Assembly: GCA_947499505.1 (NCBI GenBank)
Contig: CANMOQ010000002.1
Location: forward strand, 372,001-436,000
DNA from: an uncultured Erythrobacter sp.
GTDB taxonomy: Bacteria; Pseudomonadota; Alphaproteobacteria; Sphingomonadales; Sphingomonadaceae
Reading direction: 5' to 3'
Length of the DNA: 64,000 nucleotides
Shown: positions 1-7,180 of the stretch, piece after piece
How positions within the stretch are numbered: the stretch's first letter is position 1
How the letters are laid out: the number at the start of each line of letters is the position of its first letter
Notes under the pieces: generated by a model
What the model was told of the DNA's origin: nothing
The model's input: only the letters and a program-made list of their open reading frames with translations
Databases searched by the model: none
Made by a program: the position numbers and the translations under genes

Positions 1-1010
1 AGAGGGTTGTCCTGCGCGGGGATATGGACGCTTTGCCGATGGCGGAGAAAACCGATCTCGAGTTTGCCTCCACTATCCCCGGGCGAATGCATGCCTGCGG
101 GCATGATACACACACCGCCATGCTGGTAACAGCGGCCAAGCTGCTTGATGCGCGTCGCGCCGATATCGCAGGCGAGGTCGATTTCATGTTTCAGCCAGGC
201 GAGGAGGGATATCACGGCGCGCGCTTTATGCTGGAAGATGGGTTGTTGGGCGGGGAGGACGACAGTGAACGCACGTTGCCCGATGCCGCCTTTGCGCTGC
301 ATATCATGCCGAACGCCGCTTACGGCGTGCTCGCAGGAAAGCCGGGGCCGCTGATGGCAGCGGCCGATCAATTCACGATCACCGTTACGGGCAAGGGCGG
401 GCACGCCTCTATGCCGCATGATTGCGAAGACCCCGTGCCCGCCGCCGCAGCCATCGTCGGAGCGATACAAGCCATGGTGACGCGGCGCTTCAATGCCGCC
501 AGCGCTGTCGTGGTGACCGTGACGCAAATCCACACGGGCACGGCGCATAATGTCATCCCAGATGACGCCATTGTGTCAGGCACGATCCGCACTTTAACCG
601 CAGAAAACCGCGCAAAAGTGCACCGCCTTATGGCTGACGTTACGTCTAGTACGGCGGCGGCTTATGGCGTCACGGCGGCCTGCGAGATTGAACCTGGCTT
701 TCCCGTGACGCTGTGCGATGGGCGCGCGGTGGAGCTGGGCCGCAAAGTTGCCGGCGCACTCAGTGGTAGCGGAACGGACGCCTGGCGCGACCTCGCCGAC
801 CCGATCATGGGCGCAGAGGATTTCTCTTACGTGCTGGAAAAGGTGCCGGGCGCGATGTTCTTCCTCGGCGTGGCGCCAGATGGGGAAGACTGGAGCAGCT
901 GCTGCGCCATTCACTCACCGCGCATGCATGTTGACGAAAGCGCACTGCCCAAAGGCGCAGCCATGCTCGCCGGCTGCGCGCTGGAGTTTCTGGAAAACGG
1001 TTGGGCGTGA
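1..1010 (+). CDS. M20-family amidohydrolase (5' end outside window)
   Basis: The frame is already open at base 3 and reads RVVLRGDMDALP, a motif that lies about 60-80 residues into M20D proteins, so the start is upstream of the window. The family hydrolyses N-acyl amino acids or hippurate-like amides with a di-metal centre. Visible signatures are HACGHDTH (metal ligands), QPGEEG (catalytic Glu and ligand), GKGGHASMPH (dimerisation-domain His) and MGAEDFSY near the C-terminus. There is no sign of decay. The natural substrate cannot be told from sequence. It converges on the next gene, with a small hairpin between them. Confidence 0.9.
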   Translation, partial: RVVLRGDMDALPMAEKTDLEFASTIPGRMHACGHDTHTAMLVTAAKLLDARRADIAGEVDFMFQPGEEGYHGARFMLEDGLLGGEDDSERTLPDAAFALHIMPNAAYGVLAGKPGPLMAAADQFTITVTGKGGHASMPHDCEDPVPAAAAIVGAIQAMVTRRFNAASAVVVTVTQIHTGTAHNVIPDDAIVSGTIRTLTAENRAKVHRLMADVTSSTAAAYGVTAACEIEPGFPVTLCDGRAVELGRKVAGALSGSGTDAWRDLADPIMGAEDFSYVLEKVPGAMFFLGVAPDGEDWSSCCAIHSPRMHVDESALPKGAAMLAGCALEFLENGWA

Positions 1011-1015
1011 GTTGT

Positions 1016-1034
1016 AGGGCCTTGGACTGGCCCT
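1016..1034. terminator. Hairpin between convergent genes
   Basis: AGGGCC and GGCCCT form a perfect 6-bp stem around a 7-nt loop in the 39-bp gap between two converging genes. There is no clear U-tract, so a bidirectional terminator is likely but unproven. Confidence 0.45.
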
Positions 1035-1049
1035 CCCGCGCCCTCCAAC

Positions 1050-2513
1050 CTAGAATACGAACGGGAAGCGAACGACAGCGCGCATATCGGTGGCATCATC
1101 GGTGAGGCCCGCTTCGATCCCGAAATTCACGCTTGTCTTCGCATTGATCTTATAAGTCGTCCCAAACAGGAAGCGGCCAATCTGGAGATCGCGTGAGCTT
1201 TGAGTAACCGCTTCGGCACCTTCTGTTAGAGCCCGTGTGGTGGTCTCAGTCCCAAAGCCCCAACTGTGCGCATAGCCAAAGTTGAGCGACAGCCGCGGGT
1301 TGAGCGCCAGGCCGACACCGGCGCTGAAGGAAATGACGTCACCGGGATCCACACGCTCGATCTGCACGGGCGGCAGAACCGCATTGACGTCACGCGCGAA
1401 ATTCTTGGTGTAGCTGAGGCTGCCGAACAGAACGCCCGGATCGCTTGGGATGATCGCGGTGATACCCGGCGTTACGCCCCAGAAACCTGACCCAGTTGCC
1501 GCCTCGCTTGCCTCACCGAATTGGTTACGAGTGAGTTCAAATGGGCCTTTTCCGGTTGGAACATCAACTTGCAGATTGCCGATCAGATAGGCACCAAAGC
1601 CCTTGGGAGCGTGCAATTGCTTACGCAGCAGCACTTCGACATCGCCGATGCCATAGCCGCTGGCGCTGTTGTCGATCTCGCGCGTCTCGCCGTTGGCGTT
1701 TGGCCCCGCGACCGGCGTTAGGACTGAGGTGTCCCAGCGCGCGACAACCGGCACATCGACGCCAATTTCGAGGTCATTGGTCAGACCATATTGCAGCCCG
1801 ACCTTTTGGGTGAACACGTCCTGGCGGCTTTCATTGATGTCAAACACGCCAACAAGGACGGATTCGACCACTTCAACGCCGCGGAACAGCGCGCGGTTGC
1901 GGTCTGCGCGGGCATAGCTCCACTCAACCTCGCCGCTTAACTTGCCCTTTTTCGTGATCGCGCTGCCCTGACGGCCCAGCGCGGCAATTTCTGGTTGGCG
2001 ATCGGCATCTTCCGGTGCGACGCCGACAGCGCCCTGTGGACGGCCCTGGGAACCGCCTGTTTGCGCGTTCTGAGCACCTTGTGGGGCCGCAATAGCAACA
2101 CGGCGCGGCGCGGCACCAGGCTGAGCCTGAGATGGCGTAGCAGCGGCGCGGCGAACCACTGGCTCTTCGCCCAGAGCGAGCGACAGGCGCCGCTCCATCG
2201 CGTCCAATTGGCTTTGCTGAGCTTGAAGCGCGCTGATCTGCTGCGCGATCGAATCCCGCTGCACCGACACTTCAGCGCGCAATTGCGCCAGTTCAGCCGC
2301 ATTTGTGGGTGTTTTAGACTGTGTGTCCGGTTTTGTAGCCACGCGCGTCGCTGGCTTGGCCGAGCGCACGCCAACAGGCTGCACCACGGGCCGCGAAACC
2401 ATCTCGATTTCGCGCGTCTGCACGCCAGCGCCTTGCCCTGCGTCCTGGGCCACTGCGGGCCCTGCGAGCAAAGCGGCGCCCATAAGAGCGAGGCTCAGAA
2501 ATGCGTTGCGCAT
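1050..2513 (-). CDS. Outer-membrane barrel with N-terminal coiled coil (FapF-like exporter candidate)
   Basis: This 487-residue protein begins with a signal peptide ending about VAQ (22-23). A Gln/Leu heptad-like coiled coil follows at about 72-112, then a Pro/Gln/Ala-rich linker to about 185. The rest is a beta-barrel-like region with alternating hydrophobic strands that ends in FPFVF, a typical C-terminal outer-membrane signature. The coiled coil plus barrel is the architecture of FapF, the trimeric amyloid-subunit secretion pore of Pseudomonas. It is the last gene of a minus-strand set, after a C39-type peptidase and small secreted proteins, as fapF is last in fap operons. Assignment is by architecture and context; a generic phenol-degradation-type barrel is the alternative. 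Confidence 0.7.
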   Translation of the reverse strand: MRNAFLSLALMGAALLAGPAVAQDAGQGAGVQTREIEMVSRPVVQPVGVRSAKPATRVATKPDTQSKTPTNAAELAQLRAEVSVQRDSIAQQISALQAQQSQLDAMERRLSLALGEEPVVRRAAATPSQAQPGAAPRRVAIAAPQGAQNAQTGGSQGRPQGAVGVAPEDADRQPEIAALGRQGSAITKKGKLSGEVEWSYARADRNRALFRGVEVVESVLVGVFDINESRQDVFTQKVGLQYGLTNDLEIGVDVPVVARWDTSVLTPVAGPNANGETREIDNSASGYGIGDVEVLLRKQLHAPKGFGAYLIGNLQVDVPTGKGPFELTRNQFGEASEAATGSGFWGVTPGITAIIPSDPGVLFGSLSYTKNFARDVNAVLPPVQIERVDPGDVISFSAGVGLALNPRLSLNFGYAHSWGFGTETTTRALTEGAEAVTQSSRDLQIGRFLFGTTYKINAKTSVNFGIEAGLTDDATDMRAVVRFPFVF

Positions 2514-2550
2514 TGTGTACTACCATCCGTCCGGACAGTCGCGACTAAGG

Positions 2551-3060
2551 TCAGTCGAAACTGAAGTTTGCTGCATCCTCAGCAAGCGAGCCCAGAGACG
2601 GAATAAGCGAACCAATTTGACCAGTCGCCATTCTCGAAAGGTCGAGATCAATGGTGGTGACGGTAGAAATGGTGCGATCATCGGCGGAATTGGTGATGAT
2701 ACTGCCGGTTGCCCGGCCTGCCAGGTGAACAACCTGAGTTTGAGGAACCGAAATGGTTATACGGCTGCCTGTATCGTCGCCATCGGTTTCCACCGAAACG
2801 TCCTGAGACACTTGCTCAATCGATACAACGGGTCCGCCCTCAGCCAGCACATAGGACGAGCGCAATACGAGCTCGCCATCAATGCTGGTTTCCTGGGTGA
2901 TAGCCATGTCCAGATCGATGCCACCGGGAAGAATAAAACCGCCGCGCTCACCCGCCAAAGCAGCGTCATCCATCGCGGCAACCGCGCCAAACGGCGATTG
3001 CGCAGCGACAGGTGCAGCCACAAAGGCAAGTATCACAGCAAGAAAGCGAATAAATCGCAT
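2551..3060 (-). CDS. Small exported protein with RGG motif, in FapE position
   Basis: The reading frame runs upstream to 3162, but ATG at 3060 is chosen because it opens a clear signal peptide (MRFIRFLAVI, cleavage about VAA-Q) 2 bp after the peptidase gene stops. The mature protein starts with DDAALAGERGGF (31-42), which resembles a double-glycine leader with Leu at -7 and GG at -2/-1. The remainder is beta-rich, Thr/Ser/Asp-rich and has no cysteine. It sits between the C39-type peptidase and the coiled-coil barrel, the position of fapE in fap operons. I recognise no named family. Confidence 0.7.
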   Translation of the reverse strand: MRFIRFLAVILAFVAAPVAAQSPFGAVAAMDDAALAGERGGFILPGGIDLDMAITQETSIDGELVLRSSYVLAEGGPVVSIEQVSQDVSVETDGDDTGSRITISVPQTQVVHLAGRATGSIITNSADDRTISTVTTIDLDLSRMATGQIGSLIPSLGSLAEDAANFSFD

Positions 3061-3062
3061 CG

Positions 3063-3782
3063 TTAAAATTCCCCGTAGCCCGGCGCGGTAAGGTTCAGCA
3101 CTTGCTGACTCACCGGCTGGAACATGCCCTGGTCCGCCCCAAACGCTGCGACGCGGCCCCATTGCGCGTCTGCATTAAAGGTAAGATGGTTAATATTTGC
3201 TCCACCAGTCACGACAAAATAGACGCCGTTCCAGGTTTCTTCGAATTCTTCGCGGTCCATCCGGCGCAATCCCAGCGAGGGATCTCCGACCAGAACAAAA
3301 CCGTCTTCAATACCCTTAACCACCACAAAATGGCGGTATCCATTCGGCGCGATCAGCGCGATGCCTGGGGTTTCAGCCTGGCGAACTTGGTCAAGCGAGA
3401 CCTTATAGCCGTTTGCGTCAATTCCCTGAGCGCCAAGGTAACGTTTCATGTCGAGCAGCGAGAAACCCTGCTTCTGAATCGCGGCCTGATCGCCATCACG
3501 CCACATGCCGCGAAACACCAGGCCTTCGCCCTGCTCACGGCCGTAATGATAGGTCAGCAGCGTTGCCAGCGCGGCAGAGCCGCAGCTGAAATCAAATTGC
3601 TGACGAATAACCGTGTCATAGCGGGTCTCGACCATGCTGCGCGGCGCGGTTTCCAGCGCCAGCGAGCCGGCATGCGTTGTGAGCTGAAACCCGCCGTCAT
3701 CGACCGGCACAGCGGCACAAGCTGGCAGGAGCATAGCCCCTGCCATTGCCGTGATCATTCGTGAGACGCCGCGAAATGCCAT
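3063..3782 (-). CDS. C39-type cysteine peptidase, FapD-like
   Basis: This 239-residue exported protein has a lipobox-like LLPACAA at the end of its signal peptide (Cys22). The C39 papain-like domain shows all catalytic positions: an oxyanion Gln in RQQFDFSCGSA, Cys67, His151 in YRHFVVV and Asp167 in VGDPSLG. C39 domains usually cut bacteriocin leaders after Gly-Gly inside ABC exporters. Here the domain stands alone with no ABC transporter nearby, as for FapD of the functional-amyloid operon. It is 14 bp after one small secreted-protein gene and 2 bp before the next, so it is probably in the same transcript. Likely role is processing or secretion control of its neighbours in the periplasm. Confidence 0.85.
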   Translation of the reverse strand: MAFRGVSRMITAMAGAMLLPACAAVPVDDGGFQLTTHAGSLALETAPRSMVETRYDTVIRQQFDFSCGSAALATLLTYHYGREQGEGLVFRGMWRDGDQAAIQKQGFSLLDMKRYLGAQGIDANGYKVSLDQVRQAETPGIALIAPNGYRHFVVVKGIEDGFVLVGDPSLGLRRMDREEFEETWNGVYFVVTGGANINHLTFNADAQWGRVAAFGADQGMFQPVSQQVLNLTAPGYGEF

Positions 3783-3796
3783 AGTGCAATACCGGC

Positions 3797-4174
3797 TTAT
3801 TGCGCCGGAAGCGCGATGTTCACCTGGATAGAGGCGTTGATCGCTACGTTATTGCCGGTGTTGGCATTGAGAATGGTCATGCCATTCATGTTGTTAAAGG
3901 CATTGTCGCTGATCGAGATCGTGCCCGTGTTCGAATTGTCGCCGACGCTATTGCCGCCAACGCTGTTCGTCTGATCCGAATTGGTCAGCTGGGTGAGATC
4001 TTCTTTACCAGCGATTTTCGCCAGCTTACCTTCGTCCACCGGAGTGGCATCAGCAAACACTGACTTTGCCGCAGGCGCGCTTTGCTCTGCAGGCGCTGGT
4101 TTCGCGTCTTCGGCGAGTGCCGGAGACGCAACCGCAGCGGCAGCCAGTGCAAATGCCATGCTGATCTTAGTCAT
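3797..4174 (-). CDS. Small Asn-rich secreted protein (amyloid-subunit candidate)
   Basis: The 125-residue product has a signal peptide ending ALA-E (21), an Ala/Pro-rich spacer, a short leader-like stretch VDEGKLAKIAG (46-56), then an Asn/Ser/Gly-rich region (66-120). Its end, LNANTGNNVAINASIQVNI, aligns position by position with the end of the 4253-4819 product. It is followed only by ALPAQ. AAGGAG lies 8 nt before the ATG. No catalytic residues or cysteines are visible. Low complexity, lack of Cys and the C39 neighbour suggest a secreted fibre or nucleator component. I recognise no named family. Confidence 0.75.
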   Translation of the reverse strand: MTKISMAFALAAAAVASPALAEDAKPAPAEQSAPAAKSVFADATPVDEGKLAKIAGKEDLTQLTNSDQTNSVGGNSVGDNSNTGTISISDNAFNNMNGMTILNANTGNNVAINASIQVNIALPAQ

Positions 4175-4252
4175 AGCTTAAACTCCTTATTTTCAGATGC
4201 CTGCGCCAGCCCGACCATGCGGGAAGGCGGCGCGAGGCACTTGAAAGAGGGC

Positions 4253-4819
4253 TTAGTTTCCGCCGAAACTGTCGCCTGAAACAGCGATGGTAACGCTGGC
4301 ATTTTGCGACGCGCCCACACCAGTGTTCTGGTTCAGCGCATTGTTGCCTGCATAATTGCGGAAGGAGCTGCCACGGTTGACGAGATTGTTGCTGAGACGA
4401 GCTGTGTCTTGAAGATCACCGTAGTCAACGTCGACGCCGGTTACGACGTTCGAGAGAGCGGTGTCTGCAACGATTGCAGCGCCGTTGAAATTGTAGGTTT
4501 TGTTCGAACCTACGCCCTGAGCGATGTTGTCCGAATTGTCGTCGAAGCTGTCAACATAATCGCGGTTGTCATCAAAGCTGTCGTTGAACTCACGGTTTGA
4601 GTTGTCGTTGAAGCTGTTGTTGTCCGAGTTATCGTCGAAGCTATCGTTGAAGTTGTCGGTGTTGTCGTCGAAGCTGTCTTCAACAATGGTCACGTCGGTA
4701 TCGACATCAACCAAATCGTTATCGACGGTCAGGTCGGTGTTCGATGCGGTCGCGTCCTGCGCGAAAGCTGAGGTGCTGGCCGAGAGTACGGCAACAGCGG
4801 CAATCAGTGCGGTTTTCAT
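4253..4819 (-). CDS. Repeat-containing Asp/Asn-rich secreted protein (major amyloid-subunit candidate)
   Basis: ATG at 4819 is chosen over upstream codons because GGAG lies 8 nt upstream and a clean signal peptide follows (cleavage about AFA-Q, 20-21). The 188-residue product carries four copies of DSFDDN (about 48-53, 59-64, 80-85, 90-95) and variants such as NSFNDN in a very acidic segment. An Asn/Gly-rich part ends in LNQNTGVGASQNASVTIAV (162-180). There is no Cys and almost no Lys. The composition suits a calcium-binding or amyloid-forming surface protein. It is the first gene of the set running toward the C39-type peptidase and barrel. Confidence 0.75.
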   Translation of the reverse strand: MKTALIAAVAVLSASTSAFAQDATASNTDLTVDNDLVDVDTDVTIVEDSFDDNTDNFNDSFDDNSDNNSFNDNSNREFNDSFDDNRDYVDSFDDNSDNIAQGVGSNKTYNFNGAAIVADTALSNVVTGVDVDYGDLQDTARLSNNLVNRGSSFRNYAGNNALNQNTGVGASQNASVTIAVSGDSFGGN

Positions 4820-5004
4820 TACTTGGTCTCCTAAACGAATCGTGGACATCGATGTGCCCGTCGCTCAGCAACAATACGGAGGGACCCCGTTACAAAGGGG
4901 AAACCTTCGTACCTAAAAGGAAGTTAATTTTGGGGGCCTCACCCTCGGCAGAACGGATTTTGAACCCCTTAATTTTGGACTCGTGAACCGTGCTGCCGCC
5001 TCGT

Positions 5005-5982
5005 CTAGAAACGATAACCAATTCTCACGCCGACCCGGATCGCGTCGTCATCAAACCGCTCATCATTGGAAGATTTGAGGCGATATTCCGCGCTGGCATT
5101 GGCATAGAGACCACGCGATGCGCGTCCCCAGGCAAGCTCCACCGCGGGCGCGACATAGCTGTCTTCGCGCAGCGCGCCGTTCGGATCGCCCTGAGCCACG
5201 CGAGCATCATAATCCCACTGGCGATATTCGAGTGACGGGCGAAACCGCAGGCGCTTGGCAATCGGGAGGCTGTATTTTACCCGCGCGCTTTGCCGTTCAA
5301 AGCTGCGGCGCGGCTCGTTATCGCTTTGCATGTCTTCTTGGCGGACATCCAAGCGGATCCAGTGGTAGGGCCCGAGGCGGCGGTTGTATTGCGCGGTCAC
5401 CTGATAGCCATCGCCATCACCGCCGACGGTGGTGTCATATTCGCGCTCGCGATATTCGGCGGTCGCGCGCACCCGGTCGTTGCCGCGCTGCCATTGAACG
5501 CGCGCGCCGATGCTGGTTTGATCGGCGCTAAACGCCTCCAAAACCGCGATATTTTCATAGCGTCGCAGATGCCCGCGCAGCTGAACTTCATCAGAAACCT
5601 GATGCGTCACTTGCAAACGGCCGACCGCCGTTTCCAGGCCGTCGCGGCCCTCATCGCGAAACTCAAACAGGCGTCCTTCCGCCTCGGCCCGGACGCTGGT
5701 CGTCTCGCTGAGGTCGAATGTCACGCCTAGCCGGGCACGTATCCCGACGCCGGAGCTGTCGATCGCATCGCCTTGGTCGAAATCCAGATCGGATTCGACA
5801 CCGCGAATTTCGACCAGCCCGTCGAACTGGACGCGGTCTTCAGTTGCTGTCTTTTCAGTGGCCACGTCTTCTTGCGGGCCGGTTACCTGCGCGCCCGCTG
5901 GCGAGCCGAGAACGGCCAAAGCCAAAGCCGGGCCGAGCCATTTCATGCGTTGCGTCATAGCCATAACAAACGGAAACTTCAC
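5005..5982 (-). CDS. Outer-membrane beta-barrel protein
   Basis: GTG at 5982 is supported by AAAGGATC about 8 nt upstream and by a 4-bp GTGA overlap with the preceding gene's stop. ATGs at 5964 and 5958 are alternatives. The signal peptide ends about GAQ. The 325-residue protein then shows alternating charged/hydrophobic strands, many Arg and Tyr residues and a final RIGYRF, typical of an outer-membrane barrel of roughly 14-16 strands. It is translationally coupled to a receiver-Hpt gene and lies about 185 bp upstream of the Fap-like genes on the same strand. Function is unknown; a surface-polymer or capsule barrel would fit either neighbouring locus. Confidence 0.75.
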   Translation of the reverse strand: MKFPFVMAMTQRMKWLGPALALAVLGSPAGAQVTGPQEDVATEKTATEDRVQFDGLVEIRGVESDLDFDQGDAIDSSGVGIRARLGVTFDLSETTSVRAEAEGRLFEFRDEGRDGLETAVGRLQVTHQVSDEVQLRGHLRRYENIAVLEAFSADQTSIGARVQWQRGNDRVRATAEYREREYDTTVGGDGDGYQVTAQYNRRLGPYHWIRLDVRQEDMQSDNEPRRSFERQSARVKYSLPIAKRLRFRPSLEYRQWDYDARVAQGDPNGALREDSYVAPAVELAWGRASRGLYANASAEYRLKSSNDERFDDDAIRVGVRIGYRF

Positions 5983-6746
5983 GGCTTGATCCTTTCTTTG
6001 AGGCTTTTCACAGCCTTCTGGAGGCGCTCTTGGAGCTCCTCCTCATTCATTTCTGCTTCGATCAACGCGTGCTCATGCGTGCGCGCCAACTCGCTCAGCT
6101 TGGGATCGCCAAACGTGGTTGCGGTCCCAGCGATTTGATGCAGCAAGTGCCTGATTTCATCGATGGTTGCCGCGCTGAAATCGGCATTTTTGATCGCCGT
6201 TTCGACCAGTTTCAGCGTGCGCATATTGCGGTCTCGAAATTGCTGCTCCAGCGCCTCCATCAGCGCTGGCTCAATCGTCGAAGCTGGTTTTGACGCGCGT
6301 TTGTCCGCCTTGTGACCCCAGGCCTCCAACGTGGCGCCCAAATCCTTGAGCGCGACTGGTTTGGCCAGGAAAGCCTGCATCCCGCAGGCGCGGTAAGAAC
6401 GGATTTCGTCAAAGCTGGTGGCGGCGGTCACTGCGACAATCGGAAGCGCTTCGGCATCAAATCCGCGTGCGCGCAGCCGCTTGGTTGTCTCAACACCGTC
6501 CAAAATCGGCATCATCACATCGACCAGCATCAGCGAATAGGGCCGCCTTTCAGCTTGCGCGGCCTCGACCATCTCGATCGCTTCCAGCCCATTGGCGGCA
6601 ATATCCATCTCGACCGAGAAATGCTCGGCCATGGCCCGCATCGCCTCAGCGCTGATCGGCGTGTCTTCAGCCAGCAGAACGCGCAGCGCTTTCGCGCTGG
6701 CACCGGCTTTGGCGGTCGCCCACTGGGTGTTTGATGCTTCTTTCAC
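5979..6746 (-). CDS. Response-regulator receiver plus Hpt phosphotransfer protein
   Basis: The 255-residue protein has a CheY-like receiver (about 20-142) with acidic pair Glu27/Asp28, phospho-acceptor Asp76 in LVDVMMP and Lys129 in LAKP. A histidine-phosphotransfer helix follows, with His203 in HLLHQIAGTA. There is no DNA-binding or kinase domain, so it is a phosphorelay intermediate. The GTG start at 6746 has no strong ribosome site. It heads a minus-strand pair with the barrel gene and lies back-to-back with the CHASE2 sensor operon, so it may take phosphate from that system. That link is inference from position. Confidence 0.85.
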   Translation of the reverse strand: MKEASNTQWATAKAGASAKALRVLLAEDTPISAEAMRAMAEHFSVEMDIAANGLEAIEMVEAAQAERRPYSLMLVDVMMPILDGVETTKRLRARGFDAEALPIVAVTAATSFDEIRSYRACGMQAFLAKPVALKDLGATLEAWGHKADKRASKPASTIEPALMEALEQQFRDRNMRTLKLVETAIKNADFSAATIDEIRHLLHQIAGTATTFGDPKLSELARTHEHALIEAEMNEEELQERLQKAVKSLKERIKP

Positions 6747-7180
6747 CCGGCGCTTATGTAAGAATATGATTAAGACGGAGCTAACGATGTTTACCTAAGC
6801 CGTGGGGCTGAAAACGCGTTCACTCCTTCGTGACGTCATTTTACATCTCGCACGCTCTGCGGCCGCCCTCCCCGCGCAGGCCGCACAGCGCCCTAATATA
6901 CAAGCCTGTGATGATTAACGGTTAATTAGGGATAATTCCTTAGCGCCAGACCCTGAATAGTAACCATGAAAGGCAGCTTTGCTGGCTGCTTGGCCGGATT
7001 GCTCCGGCCGCGCCCACCAATTCATGGCCGATGAAACGGCCAGTTTGGGCGGGAAAACAAAGGGGGTCTGGGGCATATTGGCAGCTGGGTAGGCGTCGCC
7101 GTCATTCTCGTATCTGTCCGCATCGCGGCAGGGGTGAGAGAGGCCGCATCGCCCCATCATCTGCTGATCCCACAAACATC
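6747..7180. promoter_or_regulatory. 434-bp divergent intergenic region
   Basis: This gap separates two divergent transcription units and must hold both promoters. It contains a perfect TGACGTCA palindrome (6831-6838) and TTAACGGTTAATTAG (6915-6929), a pair of TTAA-type half-sites. Its right end contains two short overlapping open frames with a membrane-segment-like translation but no good start (see findings). I see no convincing gene and no sigma-70 box that I would defend. Confidence 0.45.

Noticed and set aside
3102..3764. 220-residue plus-strand frame opposite the C39-type peptidase gene
   Set aside because: It is a mirror frame of a gene with an intact catalytic triad and its translation has no domain or signal.
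6915..6929. CtrA site at TTAACGGTTAATTAG
   Set aside because: Spacing between the TTAA halves is 3 nt rather than 7, so it does not fit the consensus.
7031..7180. N-terminal extension of the CHASE2 protein from ATG 7031
   Set aside because: The added 50 residues are Arg/Gly-rich with no conserved character and precede the GTGA overlap; judged non-coding in this frame.
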